NCBI RefSeq assembly: GCF_003265705.1
Contig: NW_020312817.1
Coordinates: 34,063,820-34,127,819 of the forward strand
Reading direction: 5' to 3'
From: Callorhinus ursinus
Lineage: Eukaryota > Chordata > Mammalia > Carnivora > Otariidae
DNA: 64,000 nucleotides
Position numbers and translations under genes: made by a program. Below the pieces are notes generated by a model. That model was not told the DNA's origin and did not search any database. It saw only the letters and a list, made by a program, of their open reading frames with translations. The first letter of the stretch is position 1, and the number at the start of each line of letters is the position of its first letter. Positions 11,135 to 23,846 of this stretch are shown here, piece after piece.

Positions 11135-11292
11135 TATTCTATTACTGTTTTCATTTTCCAGATGAGGAGATAAAGCCTCCGGTGGACAAAGTAACTTGCC
11201 TAGTGTCATACAGCCAATAAATAGGAGGTAATTTTAAACTCTTACTTGTATGGTTCCAAAACTTGTGGTCTTTACCATTATATTATGCTTTT
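11135..11292 (-). repeat. MIR SINE
   Basis: The plus strand follows the complement of MIR: 'ttttcattttccagatgagg', 'agataaagcctccggtggac', 'aagtaacttgcctagtgtca', 'tacagccaataaataggagg', 'ctttaccattatattatgct'. Decayed but ordered. Confidence 0.75.
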
Positions 11293-13897
11293 CTATCTCA
11301 AATAATTCATAAATTAAGCATTGTGTGATAGGCCTACAGAAATAATAAGACCAGAAATTGCTAAGACTAGGTTTAAAATTTATAAGCAGCTAGATTCAAT
11401 GCGACACTTTGTGTGTGCCAGAATATGTCCACCTTTGTAGAAATAAAGAAGAAATTGCAGCACAGTTTACTAACATTATATCCAATTACTTCTGAGGACT
11501 TTCCAAATGTATTCAAATAGCTCCTAGTCTTTCAACTCTCAAACAAATACAAATGGAATTGTTACCAACTCTCTATAGCAATGTAAGTGTCTTTGTGTGT
11601 CTTTATTACTTTATATGTGCTCCCACAATGCAATCTGGTTCAATCTGGTGGCTGTTACTCTGAACCTTTTCTCATGGAGTATTTCTCCAGCCCTGGAAGG
11701 CAGGTAAAGGAGGGTGAGCCATAAACAATGTAATTGGTTTTTCTTTTTCCTACTCAATATCTCTATATTAAAGAATCTCTAAACAGATCAATGTCTGTCC
11801 TGGACAGAAGATGTATCTGTGCAGTTTTGTGTAGTCGTGAAAGCAGAATAGAAAGTAATTTGACTACAGAGTTAGCTCTGTTTCAGAAAGGCCTCAAATC
11901 CATGGAGTATGTTCTAATGTTGAAGCACACGGGATTTTGAAAGCCCAATAGTGTTTCTTCTGATCTTTTTATTCTGTTTCAAGACATATCAGGAAAGAGT
12001 AGTGAAATACCACTTCTCATGTTGAATTCAGGAAGTCCATAGGGCCTTATGATTTAATCAAGTATTAGGATTAAAATACAAGTAATTAGATGTTTAAATT
12101 TTAAAAAAATTAAGGAAAACTGCATTCTTCTATGTAAGATTTTTTTGAGGGTGTGAGTGTTTCCGCACAAGTTGATCATCACTAGTGATGTGTACCATGG
12201 CATAAATGGTAAAAAGAAGATAGATAACAAGAAATGAAATGCAATGGGATATGCAATAGTCTCAAAACTAAGGAACTATCATATATTTAATCCCATTTTC
12301 TTTCTTAAATCACCATGTAAATATGAGGAAATCATTCCACTTTAGTTTTTCCCCTACAGGAGAATACAAGTGCATGAGAAAAATGAGGGGAGGTATGACT
12401 CATGGAAACAATCACAAAACCTTTGGACAGCTAAATAGTTCTAATGTGAAAAAAAAAATGATAAACCTACATTTGGGCAGATTAAAAACCTTTTAAATAA
12501 TTTGCTTCTGATTAGAACAAAGAGTAGGTTCAAATCAATTCAAAGAAAAAATTGTCTTGGTGAGGATGTTGTCATCTGAAAATCCTCTATTTCCTGGTGG
12601 CCAAAGTGGTAAGAACTGTAAAATGAAAATGCATATATGCATGAAACCACAGTCATATCAAACAACTTGCATTTTTCCAACTAAAAATGCTCCTTCTCCC
12701 TTAAGGATCTACTTATTCATTAGACTATAACTCTGGTGTCATCTTCTCAGCCAAATATCACGGGATACCCTAAGGAGAGTTGGGATGTTCTCTTTAGGGC
12801 TTCTAGAACTCTCTCTGTGCCTGTCTCTTGTAACTTAACCTTCATTGAACTGTTAATTTTGCTTCTTTGTTCTCTTCGGAGACTGAGAGTTCTTTGGCGT
12901 TCGAAATTTTGTTTTGATTATTTTCATTCCTAGCACCTAGCACAATTCTTAATACATGACAGGTAGTGATGAAAAAGAGATGGAAGGAAGGAGAGAGAGA
13001 GAAGGGAAGAGCAGGGACTGAAATGGAAGAAATAAACATCTTGAAAGGTCTCTAAAGAGTGAGAAAGAGGAACTTTACTCAGATTTTTTTTAAATAGGTA
13101 TAGTCCTTTTTCTAAAATAAAAGGAAAGGAAAGGTTCCAATGGAAACCTCCTTCTCTAGATTTTGCTTCAGGCAGAAATTGCAAAGCATACACAAAGGGA
13201 ATATAGTGATTTTATTATAAAATTATCTAGTCCTATATGTAAAAACGCCTAGTCTTTCAGCAAGCATGTGGTAGACTAATTTATCCCTTAAGTATCATAG
13301 AGAAGATGTATGAAACACATGCATTACATATTATGTAATAATTTTTGTAGTACTTTTCATTTAAAGCATCTAGATTAAACATCCAAGGTGAAGAAATAAA
13401 AACATGATGGAAAAATAATATATGTGTATATAGACATTTGATATATCTACACTCATATGGATGTACATATGGATTAGTATAGTATATATTTGAATGACAG
13501 GCTTTGGTATTAGTATGACTCAACTTGCACATTCCTATATGATAGTATATATGGGGGAACACATGTTTTTGTTGAAGTAGAAACTGTAAAATAATAATCA
13601 TCCTAGTTTTACATTTAGGAACTTGAGACAATCCTTGTTTATCATAACAGGGACACTAGCAATCTCAAATAACTTTTCCCTATTTTTATAACTCAAAAAC
13701 AGAGAAAATAATTAGAATCTATTATTGTTTAATAGGAAATATAACCTATCTCAAGCTAACTGTTGGAAAGAAGAAACAAAAGTTATAAATGTTCTGCTTA
13801 ATTATATATTTTGACACTTTTCAGCTGAACGTTCAGCTTTCTGAGGACATCATGGAGATATCTGTGTCAAAAATTTTATGCTCCATTTTGAGGGATC
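11293..13897. other. Unassigned AT-rich DNA
   Basis: About 2.6 kb with no recognised gene. A 10-bp tandem repeat (caatctggtt) starts near 11629. A purine-rich stretch lies at 12975-13015. Open frames (11734-11940, 12736-12933, 12930-13193 minus, 13281-13631 minus) have no domain signature; the last is Tyr/His/Cys-rich from AT-rich antisense reading. Confidence 0.5.
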
Positions 13898-13913
13898 AAA
13901 ATGGTGAACTGGA

Positions 13914-14088
13914 GGGCGCCTGGGTGGCTCAGATGGTTAAACGTCTGCCTTTGACTCAGGTCATGATCCCAGGGTCCTGGGATCGAGTCCCGCATCGGGC
14001 TCCCTGCTCCTTGGGAGCCTGCTTCTCTCTCTCTCTCTCTCTCTCTCCCTCTTTCTCTCATGAATAAATAAATAAATTCTTTAAAAAA
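13914..14088 (+). mobile_element. Can-SINE, young subfamily
   Basis: Head 'gggcgcctgggtggctcaga', then 'tggttaaacgtctgcctttg' and 'tcatgatcccagggtcctgg' (tRNA-Lys-derived A/B-box region), a CT microsatellite (14023-14047), 'aataaataaataaattcttt' and poly(A). The TSD aaaatggtgaactgga is identical at 13898-13913 and 14089-14104. Internal Pol III promoter type; mobilised by L1. Confidence 0.97.
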
Positions 14089-14214
14089 AAAATGGTGAAC
14101 TGGATTTGTTTTTTGTTTTGTAAGGGAAGATTGTTCTCCAAAAGAGCTCTATCACCTTCTGATTCTATCACAAAGTAGAAAATTTTGAAATATATATATA
14201 TATTTATAGTTGTA

Positions 14215-14375
14215 GCTTTTAAATTTACATTTTGACCCATTTTGAGTTAGTATTTTATATGATGTGAACTTCATACTTTTACATCTGGATATCCATTTAT
14301 CCCAGGACTAAAGAGACTATTCCTTCCCAGTGAATGGTCTTGGTACCCTTACTGAAAATCAGTTGATCTTAGAAA
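14215..14375 (-). mobile_element. Short old L1 ORF2 fragment
   Basis: The plus strand matches the complement of L1 ORF2 in order: 'ttttgacccattttgagtta', 'tttacatctggatatccatt', 'tatcccaggactaaagagac', 'tgaatggtcttggtaccctt' and 'ctgaaaatcagttgatctta'. Confidence 0.8.
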
Positions 14376-16639
14376 AGTGGATTTACTTTTGTCTAAGTTA
14401 GATTATCTCTTGCTAACTATTTGTGTTATTAAAGAATAGGTTCAAGGGAAAATTTCAAAGGAACATTCTAAGTATCAACTGGTGAATGACTATTACCAAT
14501 AGAAAAGTCAGTCAACTTTAAAAGTGTTAAAAAAAAAAACAGCTCTACCCATTTTACTTTGGTGACTTATTCTAGAAGAAGTTAATTCTGTAAGAGCAGT
14601 AGACAATTAGGTATGGATGGAATGCAAATTTGTGCCCCTAACCAAAAAAAAAAAAAAAAAAACGTTTTTTTACAACTAAAAAGTGAATATTTCTGTAAAC
14701 TAACAGTAAAGTGATCATAATCAAAATTATGACCCTCAAGCAAGGAATATCTTTCCTCAGAAAATATAAGCAACTCATGTGTAATTTCTACGGACAATAT
14801 TAAGTTACAACACAGCACAGATCTCTGTCAGCAATGTCATGACTATTTAAATGTGAAGGTCATAACACACAATACAAGGTGACAAATTAACTGAAACCGT
14901 TTTGATAAACATGTTCCACCATACTTCACCAAGATCTGAATATTCATCAAACTGTTGCTATATTTAAATTAGAACCATAAGCAAAATTTGAATCTGTTTC
15001 CTAAAAAGAATTCCTGGAACCATTCTTTATGAATAAATAAATTTAATTTGTGTGAATTTGTCTTTTTTTTTTAGTATTTTAAATTCTTCAAACGTAGTTA
15101 ATATCAAAGTGAAATGAAAGTTCTATTTTCCCTAATCAGAGAACCAGGGAAGTAAACTTAACTACTCTCTGGAATAATGATGGGCATGTGAGTGTTTGTG
15201 CATTGCATGTGTGTATGTGTGTGTTGTGTTGTGTTTTAATTGTTATCCTTATTGGTGAGTAATCAAGACTGGTTTAAAAAGGGAAACAGAGAACTGTATT
15301 TTTTTGTATGTGTTGATATGCATGTGGTCATATGCCAAGAAAAACTCAATAACAAGTGATTAGGTTGGAAACTACAACTCCTAAAGGAGATTCAAATATT
15401 TATTAAGAAAACTCAGTGGATTTTAAAATTAGTATGTATTATTTAGGTATAACATGGACACACTTATTAGCTTAAGTACTTCTAAACAACATAAATGAAT
15501 TTATTCAGTGAACACCTACAGAAATAATACTGCTGCCTGATTTTCTTAGATGAAGTAACTACTTCATTAATCAAATACCAATGCCCTCTCATTGGTATGT
15601 AGAATTGGTAGTTAATAACATAAGAAAAGTGACACTGCCACCAAAATGTCTTCCCATATTAACATGGCAACACAAATTGCTATCTAGATCCTAAGATAAT
15701 TTGAAAATAAAATCACAGGTGTTTCTTTTTCTGAAGTTACTTTTTCTATTTTTTCTGAGAGAGCATCTAGTGGCACAATTCTTAGCAAGAACTGAGTAAG
15801 CTGAAGTCAAAATGACTACTCTTATTATTTAAAAGTCTAAAGTTTTAAATATTCTTTCAGCACTTTTAAGAGGAAAATATCGTTTCCTCTATTCCATGTC
15901 TGAAGTGACCCTTCACTTATCCAACCCTGTCATAAGCCTCTGGTTTCTGATGTGAATATCAACAATCTTAACACTGACTTTAAGCTTTGTCGCTTGAACT
16001 GGTCTTCTTAATTTCATGCCAGATATTAGCATTTAGGAACAAAGGAAGTTGGGGTGAGGTGAATAAGAGAAATTGGGTGATGGACTAGGCTGACCAATTT
16101 CATCCATACTGGTCTTCCTTGCAGGTACTGGCAGACATATGATCAAAATGGACAGTGAAATGTTAAAGAAAATTTCTGGGTGGGCTTCTGGGAAATATTT
16201 ATAAAAGGGATGAACCCAGCTGGCACGGAACTTTGGATTTTTCTCCTTGTTCTGTGCCTATTATCCCAGGGGAGTAGACGTAATGCTGTAGGCACAGCAG
16301 TCATCTTCTGATCATGAGAGCAAAGGCCATATGCTTAAAAAATGGCTAAACAGGAAATAAGAAACTAAGTCCTTGCGCATTTGCAGTCACCTTGGAGTCC
16401 AACTCCAAACATCTTGTTACTTAAGAAATTAAGCTGCTCTCTGTTTAAGCAACTAGAGTAAAGCTTTATATTTCTAGATCTAGATATAATTCTAAATTAT
16501 ACAAGAGATGGAGTGCCTGTCCCTAGTATATTTAAAGAATTTATTACAAAGCTTTCGAGAGTAACTTCCACTATCACCTTTGTTCTGGTCTGAAAGTGAA
16601 AAATTGTTTTTATCTATTGGCCATGCCCAGTTGAGACAT
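14376..16639. other. Unassigned AT-rich DNA
   Basis: No gene recognised. Contains a 19-base A run near 14644-14662 and a TG-rich stretch near 15190-15235. No named repeat identified. Confidence 0.5.
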
Positions 16640-18178
16640 ACAAAAATCGTACTATACTTACTGGCCAGTTAAGGCCCCAACTCAGGGAACAAAACAACTG
16701 CGAGGAGGCAGCAGAAAGAAGCAAAGTGCAATATAGCAAGTAGGAGTTCCCATAATGTCTGGCTTTGAAAATCATCAGGGCTTAACTCCAGGAGAGCTGA
16801 CCGGGTGACAGGAAGCTGAGTCTCTGCCCTTAAGGAGCCAGCACACTAAATAACTCGGCCTTAGACACAGCACAGAAACAACAGTTTAAAACCAACTAGG
16901 GCATACAGGAAGGAGATTTATTGACTAATATTAAAGTGTGTGCCAAAGGGGTAGGGATGTGCAGGGGATTTCTCAAAGAACAAAAGTGCTGGCAAGCACC
17001 ATTTTTCTTGCTCCTTCCCCGCCTAGATAGCTGGATACTCTTGGGAGCCAATTTTAACACTTTCCATCTACCTTGCTACCACCACATGACCTGCCCCACC
17101 CAACACGCCCACCTCTGCAGACGTCCCACCAAAGTGGCTCCTGCACTCCCACACCTGGCAGGCAGCCCCAGCTGGTGCCACTCCAAAGTGACTACTGCCC
17201 TGGGAAGGGGGGAAGATAACCCCACACATCAGCACACCTGCAGTTGCTGTAGCCAGGCCTCTCAGCTGGCTCTGCAGATTGTAAGCCCTGCCCTTTGGTG
17301 TGCCTGCATCTGTGGCAGAAGCTAATTGCAGCCAGTTAGACTGAGTGCCAGTGCCACCCAGTAGCAAGCCTATGATAGTTGCAGCCAAGCCTCTCAACAG
17401 TGTGGGGAGCAAACTCTGCCCGTGTGCCCATAGTAGGCAAAGCAGATCATGGTGGCTGGCTGGGCTGAAGGCCAGCTCCACTCACCAGTATGCCCATAGC
17501 AATTACAGCTCAGCCACAACAATAGGGCACACACAATGCACACAGGGGACACCCTTGGAGCACCAGTTTTGGTGATGGTGGCAGAGAGGGGCAAGGGTGC
17601 ACCATAGGGCACACAAAGCCACTACCTTTAAGATCAGGAGACGTAGCTGACCTACCAAATACATAGAAACAAGCACAGAATGAGAAAAAAAATGAGGAGA
17701 TGAATGTGTCTCAAATGAAAGCACAAGACAAAATCACAGAAAAAGAGCTAAAGGAAATGGAGATAAGTAATATGCCTGATAAAGAGTTCAAAGTAATGGT
17801 CATAAAGATATTCACTAGACTTGAATAAAGAGTGGATTAACTCAGTGAGAACTTCAATAAAGAGATTTAAAAAACATAAAAAAGAACCAGTCAGAGCTGA
17901 AGGAAACAATAACTAAAATGAAAAATAGAGGGAATCAACAACAGGTTAGAGGATGCAGAAGAACAGATCAGTGATCTGGAAGACAGGGTTATGGGAAGCA
18001 ACCAAGTTGAACAGCAAAAGAAAAAGAATAATAAAAAATGAGAATAGGGTTAAGGGAACTCTATGACATCATCAAGTGTGGAAACATCTGCATTCTAGGG
18101 ATCCCAGAAGGAGAAGACAAATACCATATGATTTCACTTATGTGTAGTAGCTAAAAAACAAACAAACAAACAAAGCAA
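16640..18178 (+). mobile_element. Internally deleted L1: 5' UTR, ORF1 start, then 3' end
   Basis: Sense-oriented old L1. 16740-17690 resembles an L1M 5' UTR ('atgtctggctttgaaaatca', 'gggcttaactccaggagagc', later a GC-rich CAGC-rich block). 17720-18115 is a degenerate ORF1 region ('cctgataaagagttcaaagt', 'gatctggaagacagggttat', 'tctagggatcccagaaggag'). At about 18118 it passes directly to an L1 3'-terminal motif ('taccatatgatttcacttat') and an A-rich tail ending near 18178. ORF2 is therefore absent. Overlapping open frames at 16921-17612 on both strands are accidents of the GC-rich UTR. Confidence 0.75.
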
Positions 18179-18186
18179 ACAGACTT

Positions 18187-18374
18187 TTTTTTTTAAAGAT
18201 TTTTTATTTGATTGACAGAGAGAGACACAGCAAGAGAGGGAACACAAGCAGGGGGGAGGGAGAAGCAGGCTTCCCGCCGAGCAGGGAGCCCGACATGGGG
18301 CTCGATCCCAGGACCCTGGGACCACGACCTGAGCCGAAGGCAGACGCTTAACGACTGAGCCACCCAGGCGCCCC
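18187..18374 (-). mobile_element. Can-SINE, young subfamily
   Basis: Complement of the Can-SINE: T-rich start, 'cagcaagagagggaacacaa', 'agcagggagcccgacatggg', and end 'gagccacccaggcgcccc'. Short flanking repeat acagactt at 18179-18186 and 18375-18382. It landed at the A-rich tail of the deleted L1. Confidence 0.95.
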
Positions 18375-18382
18375 ACAGACTT

Positions 18383-18915
18383 CTTAAATGTAAAGAACAA
18401 ACTTAGGTTTTCATGGAAAGATCTATCACTTCAACATTAGATTATTTCTCCAGATTTGGGGAGAAAACATTTTTGGTTCACTCCTCTGAGATCCATGTTA
18501 ATGTGATGGCAAAATGAAGACGAAAAGGGATTCGTAACTTCAAATTGTTTTCATATCTGTATCTCTCCATCCTACTCTCCACCTTCACTTTCAGTTCTAC
18601 TCTCTCTAGGGTCCTTATACTTTCTGTATTCTCTTCCAATCCCAACTCCAGAAGCAGTTCAAAGATCAATGTAAAATCTGGACCTGACTTGCTTGGCAGT
18701 GCTAGAGGGTCTTTAGCAAGAGCTCCTAAGTTAATGAGGAGAATGGAACATGTGTCTCAAACCAGCACATGGGTGAGCTATACCCTAACCTGAGTCCTTA
18801 CAGCACCACAATAATACAATAGCTTCCAATATCAGCCATCCATTTGTAGCCTCCTATCTGAATTTCTGATACCTACTTCTTCCAAGTTGTAGAAGGAGAA
18901 AAAGAAACATAGCCA
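18383..18915. other. Unassigned DNA
   Basis: No gene recognised. Two opposite open frames (18478-18669 minus and 18545-18793 plus) overlap each other and have no domain signature. Confidence 0.4.
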
Positions 18916-18919
18916 TGAT

Positions 18920-19010
18920 TTCAAACACAGTTGAACATTACAATTGCCTTGGGGTGCTTCTTTGAAAAAATGATGCCTGAGCCCCCGTCTACACCATTTT
19001 TTTTTTCTGG
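18920..19010 (+). repeat. Possible MER5-type (hAT) fragment
   Basis: 'acaattgccttggggtgctt' and 'aaaatgatgcctgagccccc' follow the order of a MER5-like sequence (cctgggga-gctt...gatgcctgggccccaccc). Short and decayed, so tentative. Confidence 0.4.
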
Positions 19011-19295
19011 TTAAAAGCACTTTATAGATTACAATATCAATTCAAAGCAACATTTCACAGAGCAATCCTGTGCAAATAAAGGAATGAGTCACTGCAAGAA
19101 AGATCCAAGAATACTGTTAAATCATGGTACAAGCCCACAATTTGGTTTAGAGTTTTTATAAGAGTTTTAATCTACTACGTTCATCTTTCCCACAGTCATA
19201 CTATTACTGACATTCAGAGTTAACTGGCCACAAGTTTGTAGAAACTACTATAGGTGAAGAAAAACATTTTAATCAGCTTTAAAAAGCCACTTATA

Positions 19296-19468
19296 GGGGC
19301 GCCTGGGTGGCTCAGTCGTTAAGCGTCTGCCTCCGGCTCAGGTCGTGATTCCAGGTCCTGGGATCGAGCCCCGCAGGGGAGCCTGCTTCTCCCTCTCCCA
19401 CTCCCACTGCTTGTGTTCCCTCTCTCGCTGTGTCTCTCTCTGTCAAATAAATAAATACAATCTTTAAA
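19296..19468 (+). mobile_element. Can-SINE, young subfamily
   Basis: Complete young copy from 'ggggcgcctgggtggctcag' to 'caaataaataaatacaatct' plus A tail. Target repeat aaaaagccacttata at 19281-19295; the first 3' copy is aaaaagtcacttata (19469-19483), and a second exact copy follows at 19515-19529 in a duplicated flank. A short internal deletion removes the 'atcgggctccctgctcagcg' segment found in sister copies. Confidence 0.95.
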
Positions 19469-19556
19469 AAAAAGTCACTTATATGTGGATGCCTTTGGAT
19501 AAGAATATGCAAAAAAAAAGCCACTTATATGTGGATGCCTTTGGATAAGAATATGC
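19466..19556 (+). repeat. 45/46-bp tandem duplication of a SINE 3' flank
   Basis: Unit 1 (19466-19510) is A8 plus 37 bases ending 'ggataagaatatgc'; unit 2 (19511-19556) is A9 plus the same 37 bases with one difference (gtcac versus gccac). The site therefore has three copies of the target motif instead of two. Confidence 0.95.
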
Positions 19557-22500
19557 AAATTCAAGTGTTCAGATGCTTCTTCAAAAACAATAGAATAGAG
19601 CACCATTGTGTAAAAGACAGAAAAGGCTTGAAATATGGTATTTATTTTTTAATTATACTAATTTTTTATATGCTTTTTCAGATGGTTTTCATTAAGCAGA
19701 TAAAGTTGAGAACCTCTGGGATAGAAAGAAGCTAGAAAGGCAGTTACTGGAATTTTTGGCAGTGGTTACAGTTTTGAGTACAGATAACTATGGCTTTGGA
19801 GCGTTAGACCACTTACATTTTAATAAGTGTTTCCTTTCATAGTCTGCTTAAAAATCATCCATTACTTCTAAGATAATAAAATTTCTAAGAATCATTTTCC
19901 AGTCTCTGTAATCTTCCATAGGGAATTTATGATCCAGCCATTCCACATTGTTTCTTGTTTTATCCACTTTCCCCACTATATGTTAGCTCCTGGTGAGCAT
20001 GGTCAGTTGCTTCTCATCTCTGTAGACCTGGCTATAGACCAAGGCCAGACACAAATAAAGAACTCAAAAATAAGTCCAGAACTGTGTGGGTTTGGATGAT
20101 CATCTCAATTGGTTAAGTAAGGCAAACTGAAATGAGGCTTATATAATATGTTTTCATGGACAACTGTCAACCTGAAGACATGGAAAGATAGATGAGTATA
20201 TTTAATTATTCAACATTTATTGTTAAATTCCCATAAAGCAGACACTGTGCTAAGACCTGAGGACACACTACGAAGAGGATGTTAGTTGCCTTTGGGGAAC
20301 TCATATTTCAGTGTGTGTCACTTATACATACTGGAAAAAGATGCAAAGGAGTGTGAAAGCATGCTTTGGTTCAGCATAAGAAATATTAAATATAGACACA
20401 AAATTAACTTTCTTATTTATCCTTCATTATCATGCAATACAGTAATATACTGTTAAACATATGTCAGATTAATTTTGTTGCAAGTCCTATGTAATTAGAA
20501 CACACACACACCTCTGCTAACATGTTTTTAGTATTTTATTTCCTATATAGGATGGTTGTCTGCCAACAAATTGATTCAACTATTTATTCCTGGGGACTCT
20601 TCCATAATTCACATGGGAATTTTACCCATTACTTAAGAAACGCTATTTCAGAGGGGTTAAATAAATAAGAAAGATGAATTAAATAAAGTACCCCAGGAAG
20701 AAAAATAGAGAATTTGATGACAGTTAAATAATGGATTAGAAATGGGGAGTAAAATAGATTTGAAAAAATTGAGAATAGAAGACAGTTTTGTTCATGTATA
20801 TAGTAAACATCAACTACTTAAAGGCACCCCATGTGCTATTTTTAAAAAGGAATATTAAAGGAAAAATCTTTTCCTCCCATCATGAATTATTCCTTTTTCC
20901 CTCTTTTTAGCCAATACGTTATAATCAGAGCTTATGTAGACAGAATCATCTAAGAGGAAAAAAAAGTAAAAAAAAAAAAAATTCCTCTACCATTCCATGA
21001 CTAGAAATGTATCTCTTTGAATACAGAATACTGTGTGTTTTATTTTTCAAAGTTGTGTCAATTTTCACAACTCTTTGGGGTTTCCATCTCACAGAATCCA
21101 AGTTCTGGATTAATAGGAGAGTGTAGAGCAGAAGGGACCTTGGGCACAGAGCAGGAGAGGACAATCCAAAGACAAATGTGCTTCTCTAGACAGGGATCAG
21201 ATCTCTCCCTCAAGGGAAAGCTGACCTCCTGCAGTAGACTGACAGCTAGATCAGCTGCTTGCTGCACTGTGACAGATCAAAATCATAAACCAGATACTCT
21301 ATAATGAACCAAATCAAGCTGCCACTCTGTGCCCTCCCAGGACGGCTTCTGACTGAAATGAATTGCTTAAAAAATAAAAATAATAATAATAAAGCAATGC
21401 ATAATGCAAATGTCTTTGTCACTGGTGTTGACAGTGAGGCTCTAAAATCTGGGCTTGCTCTGGGTCTGGCATCTTTTGAAACATACAAAAGAACAAGAGC
21501 ATGAACATGCAGGGCCCATTTCACTTGGAGCAATGTAATTTACTCTGTGGGAACCAGGAAAGCAAAATTAGAATGAGATGAAGGCTTTGGATAGCCTGAG
21601 AGGCCTGCCTATCCTTCTGTTTGATTGGTTTGCTTTTCATTTTCTGAAATATCACCTAGGGCCTTATAACCAACTTGCTGCTTCAGTTGAAATATGCTCT
21701 TGTCACTGGGAAATGCATTTTCAATTCCTAAACAGAACTTGCTGGACAGTGGTACAATTACATTCTGAAGCAAAATATACATTTGACATATTGCAAGTTA
21801 AAAGAGACATGTTTTTCCCCCTTGTGTTAAAATAGAATTGAAGCAAACTATGACCAAAGGCTAATATATAGCAACAAGGAAGTACATGGTAAAACTCTTG
21901 TTTTTCTGACAAAATTCATCTTAGGGAAAATAAATCAGAAATTACTTTATTTCACAATAGAGATATGTTGCTTTGTGGAATTGATGCCTATGAGAACAAT
22001 GGAGCACAAACTAGATTCTGCAATACACATTTAATGGATATACATTTTATAACCCAGGAGGTACACTCAAAACAAATGCAATCAAGTGACATGGGCCCAG
22101 ATTTTAGTTTGCTAGTCTCTAAGAAACCTGCTTTTAAGTGTGAAGCTTCCTAGAAACTGGACAAACACTACCTCAGTCAGCTGATCCAGTTTATAAACCC
22201 TGTTGCTAATATGTACCTTTGATATGACTTGAGAACAGCACTTTACTTGCGCAGTCCTTCTCCCCAAAATCTATAACCTCAGTCCAAACATCAGGGAATT
22301 TCCAACTGAGGGATGTTCTATAAAAGACCTGACAATTACTCCCCAAAACTGTCAAGGCCATAAAAACAAGGGAAATCTGAAAAACTGTCATAGCCAGGAG
22401 GAGCCTCAGAGCATGAGCCTAAATGTAATGTAGTGTACTGGATGGGATCCTTTGACAGCAAAAGGACACTGGGTTAAAAACGAAGGCAATATGAATAAAG

Positions 22501-22859
22501 CATGGACTTTGGTTAGTCATAATGCATTAATATTGGTTAATTAATTGTGACAAATATACCATATTAATGTAACATGTTAATAATAGGGCAAAGTGGATAG
22601 AGAATAAATGGGAACCGGTTATTCAGGAACTGACACTGACATTGCTGCACTAAAGATGGTCCAGCTTTGTGTTAGGAATGGTGACAAACAGCATCCTTTT
22701 TGCATTAGTCATGTTTTGCAGAAAAGACATTATTGAACATTTCATTCTCTCCTTATGTCAAATAATTTGAGATCTATGTGTAAAGTAAAAATGACAATAA
22801 CAGTCAGCTATACCTCTGCATAACCCTTTTTAGTAATGTGTGTATTCAAGAATATTCCC
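19557..22859. other. Unassigned AT-rich DNA
   Basis: No gene recognised over 3.3 kb. A stretch at 20205-20345 ('ttcaacatttattgttaaat', 'acactgtgctaagacctgag') looks like an ancient L2/MIR-age repeat. Open frames up to 95 codons (21017-21304, 21246-21533 minus, 21578-21835) carry no recognised domain and overlap on opposite strands. Confidence 0.5.
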
Positions 22860-23684
22860 CATTTAAAAAAATTGAGTAGTCTTTTTCATATGGATTTGTA
22901 AAATTCTTTATTTATATTTAACATAAGTACTTTTTCAGAAATGTGTATAGCAAATATATCTTCCCACTCTATGGTTTGTATTTTTACTATCTTAATGGTG
23001 TCTTTTGATGAAGGGAAGTTCTTAATTTTACTGAGTGCAATTCACCAATCTTTTCCTTTAATGTTATTGCTTTTTGTGTACTGTATACAAAATGTTTACC
23101 TTCCATAAATATATGAAGAATTATATTTGTTACTTTATAGAAGTTTTGCTTTATCAATCTTTCACCTTTTTTCTACCATCCAACTGCAACTGATATTTCT
23201 GTGTGTGTGATATACAAAATAGGGTTTAAAGCTCATCTTTTTCCATATTGATTCCAGATTGATTTCCATTAGATTTCTTGGTTATTCTTGATTCCTTGAA
23301 TTTCTGTATAAATTTTAAAGGAGCTTACTAATTTCCATAAGGAAAAAATGTCTCATGATTCTGAATACAACTGCAATGAATCTATAAGCAGCTTTTGGAA
23401 ATTGTTGTCTATTTATTTGTCCAATCCATGAACATAGTATATCATCCATTTATTTAGGACTTCTTCAATTAATCTCAGTAGTGATGTAGTAGTCAGTTAA
23501 ATGTCTTGCACAATTTTTGTTCAATTTATTCCTACATATTTGATTTTATTGATGCTGCTATAAATAGTATATTTGTTAAATTTATTTTTATAAATTGTTT
23601 GCTGTTGGTATTTGTAAGGATACTTAAATTTTACATTAACCTTATATTTAGAAAACTTGTAAAATCATCTGTAAATATGAATAA
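22860..23684 (-). mobile_element. Old L1 ORF2/3' fragment
   Basis: The plus strand reads as complement of decayed L1: 'cttcccactctatggtttgt', 'gtcttttgatgaagggaagt', 'caattcaccaatcttttcct', later 'tttctgtataaattttaaag' and 'tttgttcaatttattcctac'. Its far end is interrupted by a SINE at 23701. No open frame remains. Confidence 0.65.
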
Positions 23685-23700
23685 TATATCTCTATATTCT

Positions 23701-23830
23701 TTTTTAAGATATTTTATTTATTTATTTGAGAGAGATCTCCCCTCCCAACATGGGGCTCAATACCAGCACCCTGGGATCATGACCTGAGCTGAAGGCAGAC
23801 ACTTAACTAACTGGGCCACCCAGGTGCCCC
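23701..23830 (-). mobile_element. Can-SINE, short copy
   Basis: Complement of the Can-SINE with the central CT-rich region missing: 'atttatttatttgagagaga', 'tgggatcatgacctgagctg', end 'gccacccaggtgcccc'. TSD tatatctctatattct (23685-23700) versus tatatctgtagattct (23831-23846), two mismatches. Confidence 0.95.
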
Positions 23831-23846
23831 TATATCTGTAGATTCT

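Noticed and set aside
13914..13990. tRNA-like sequence with A- and B-box resemblance
   Set aside because: It is the tRNA-derived head of a Can-SINE, not a tRNA gene; it lacks a foldable acceptor stem and CCA-end context.
13876..14067. Frames rich in Ser/Leu or Arg/Glu
   Set aside because: Translation of the SINE CT/GA microsatellite.
16921..17724. Cluster of overlapping 70-137 codon frames on both strands
   Set aside because: They sit in a GC-rich L1 5' UTR block, overlap in many frames and show no domain.
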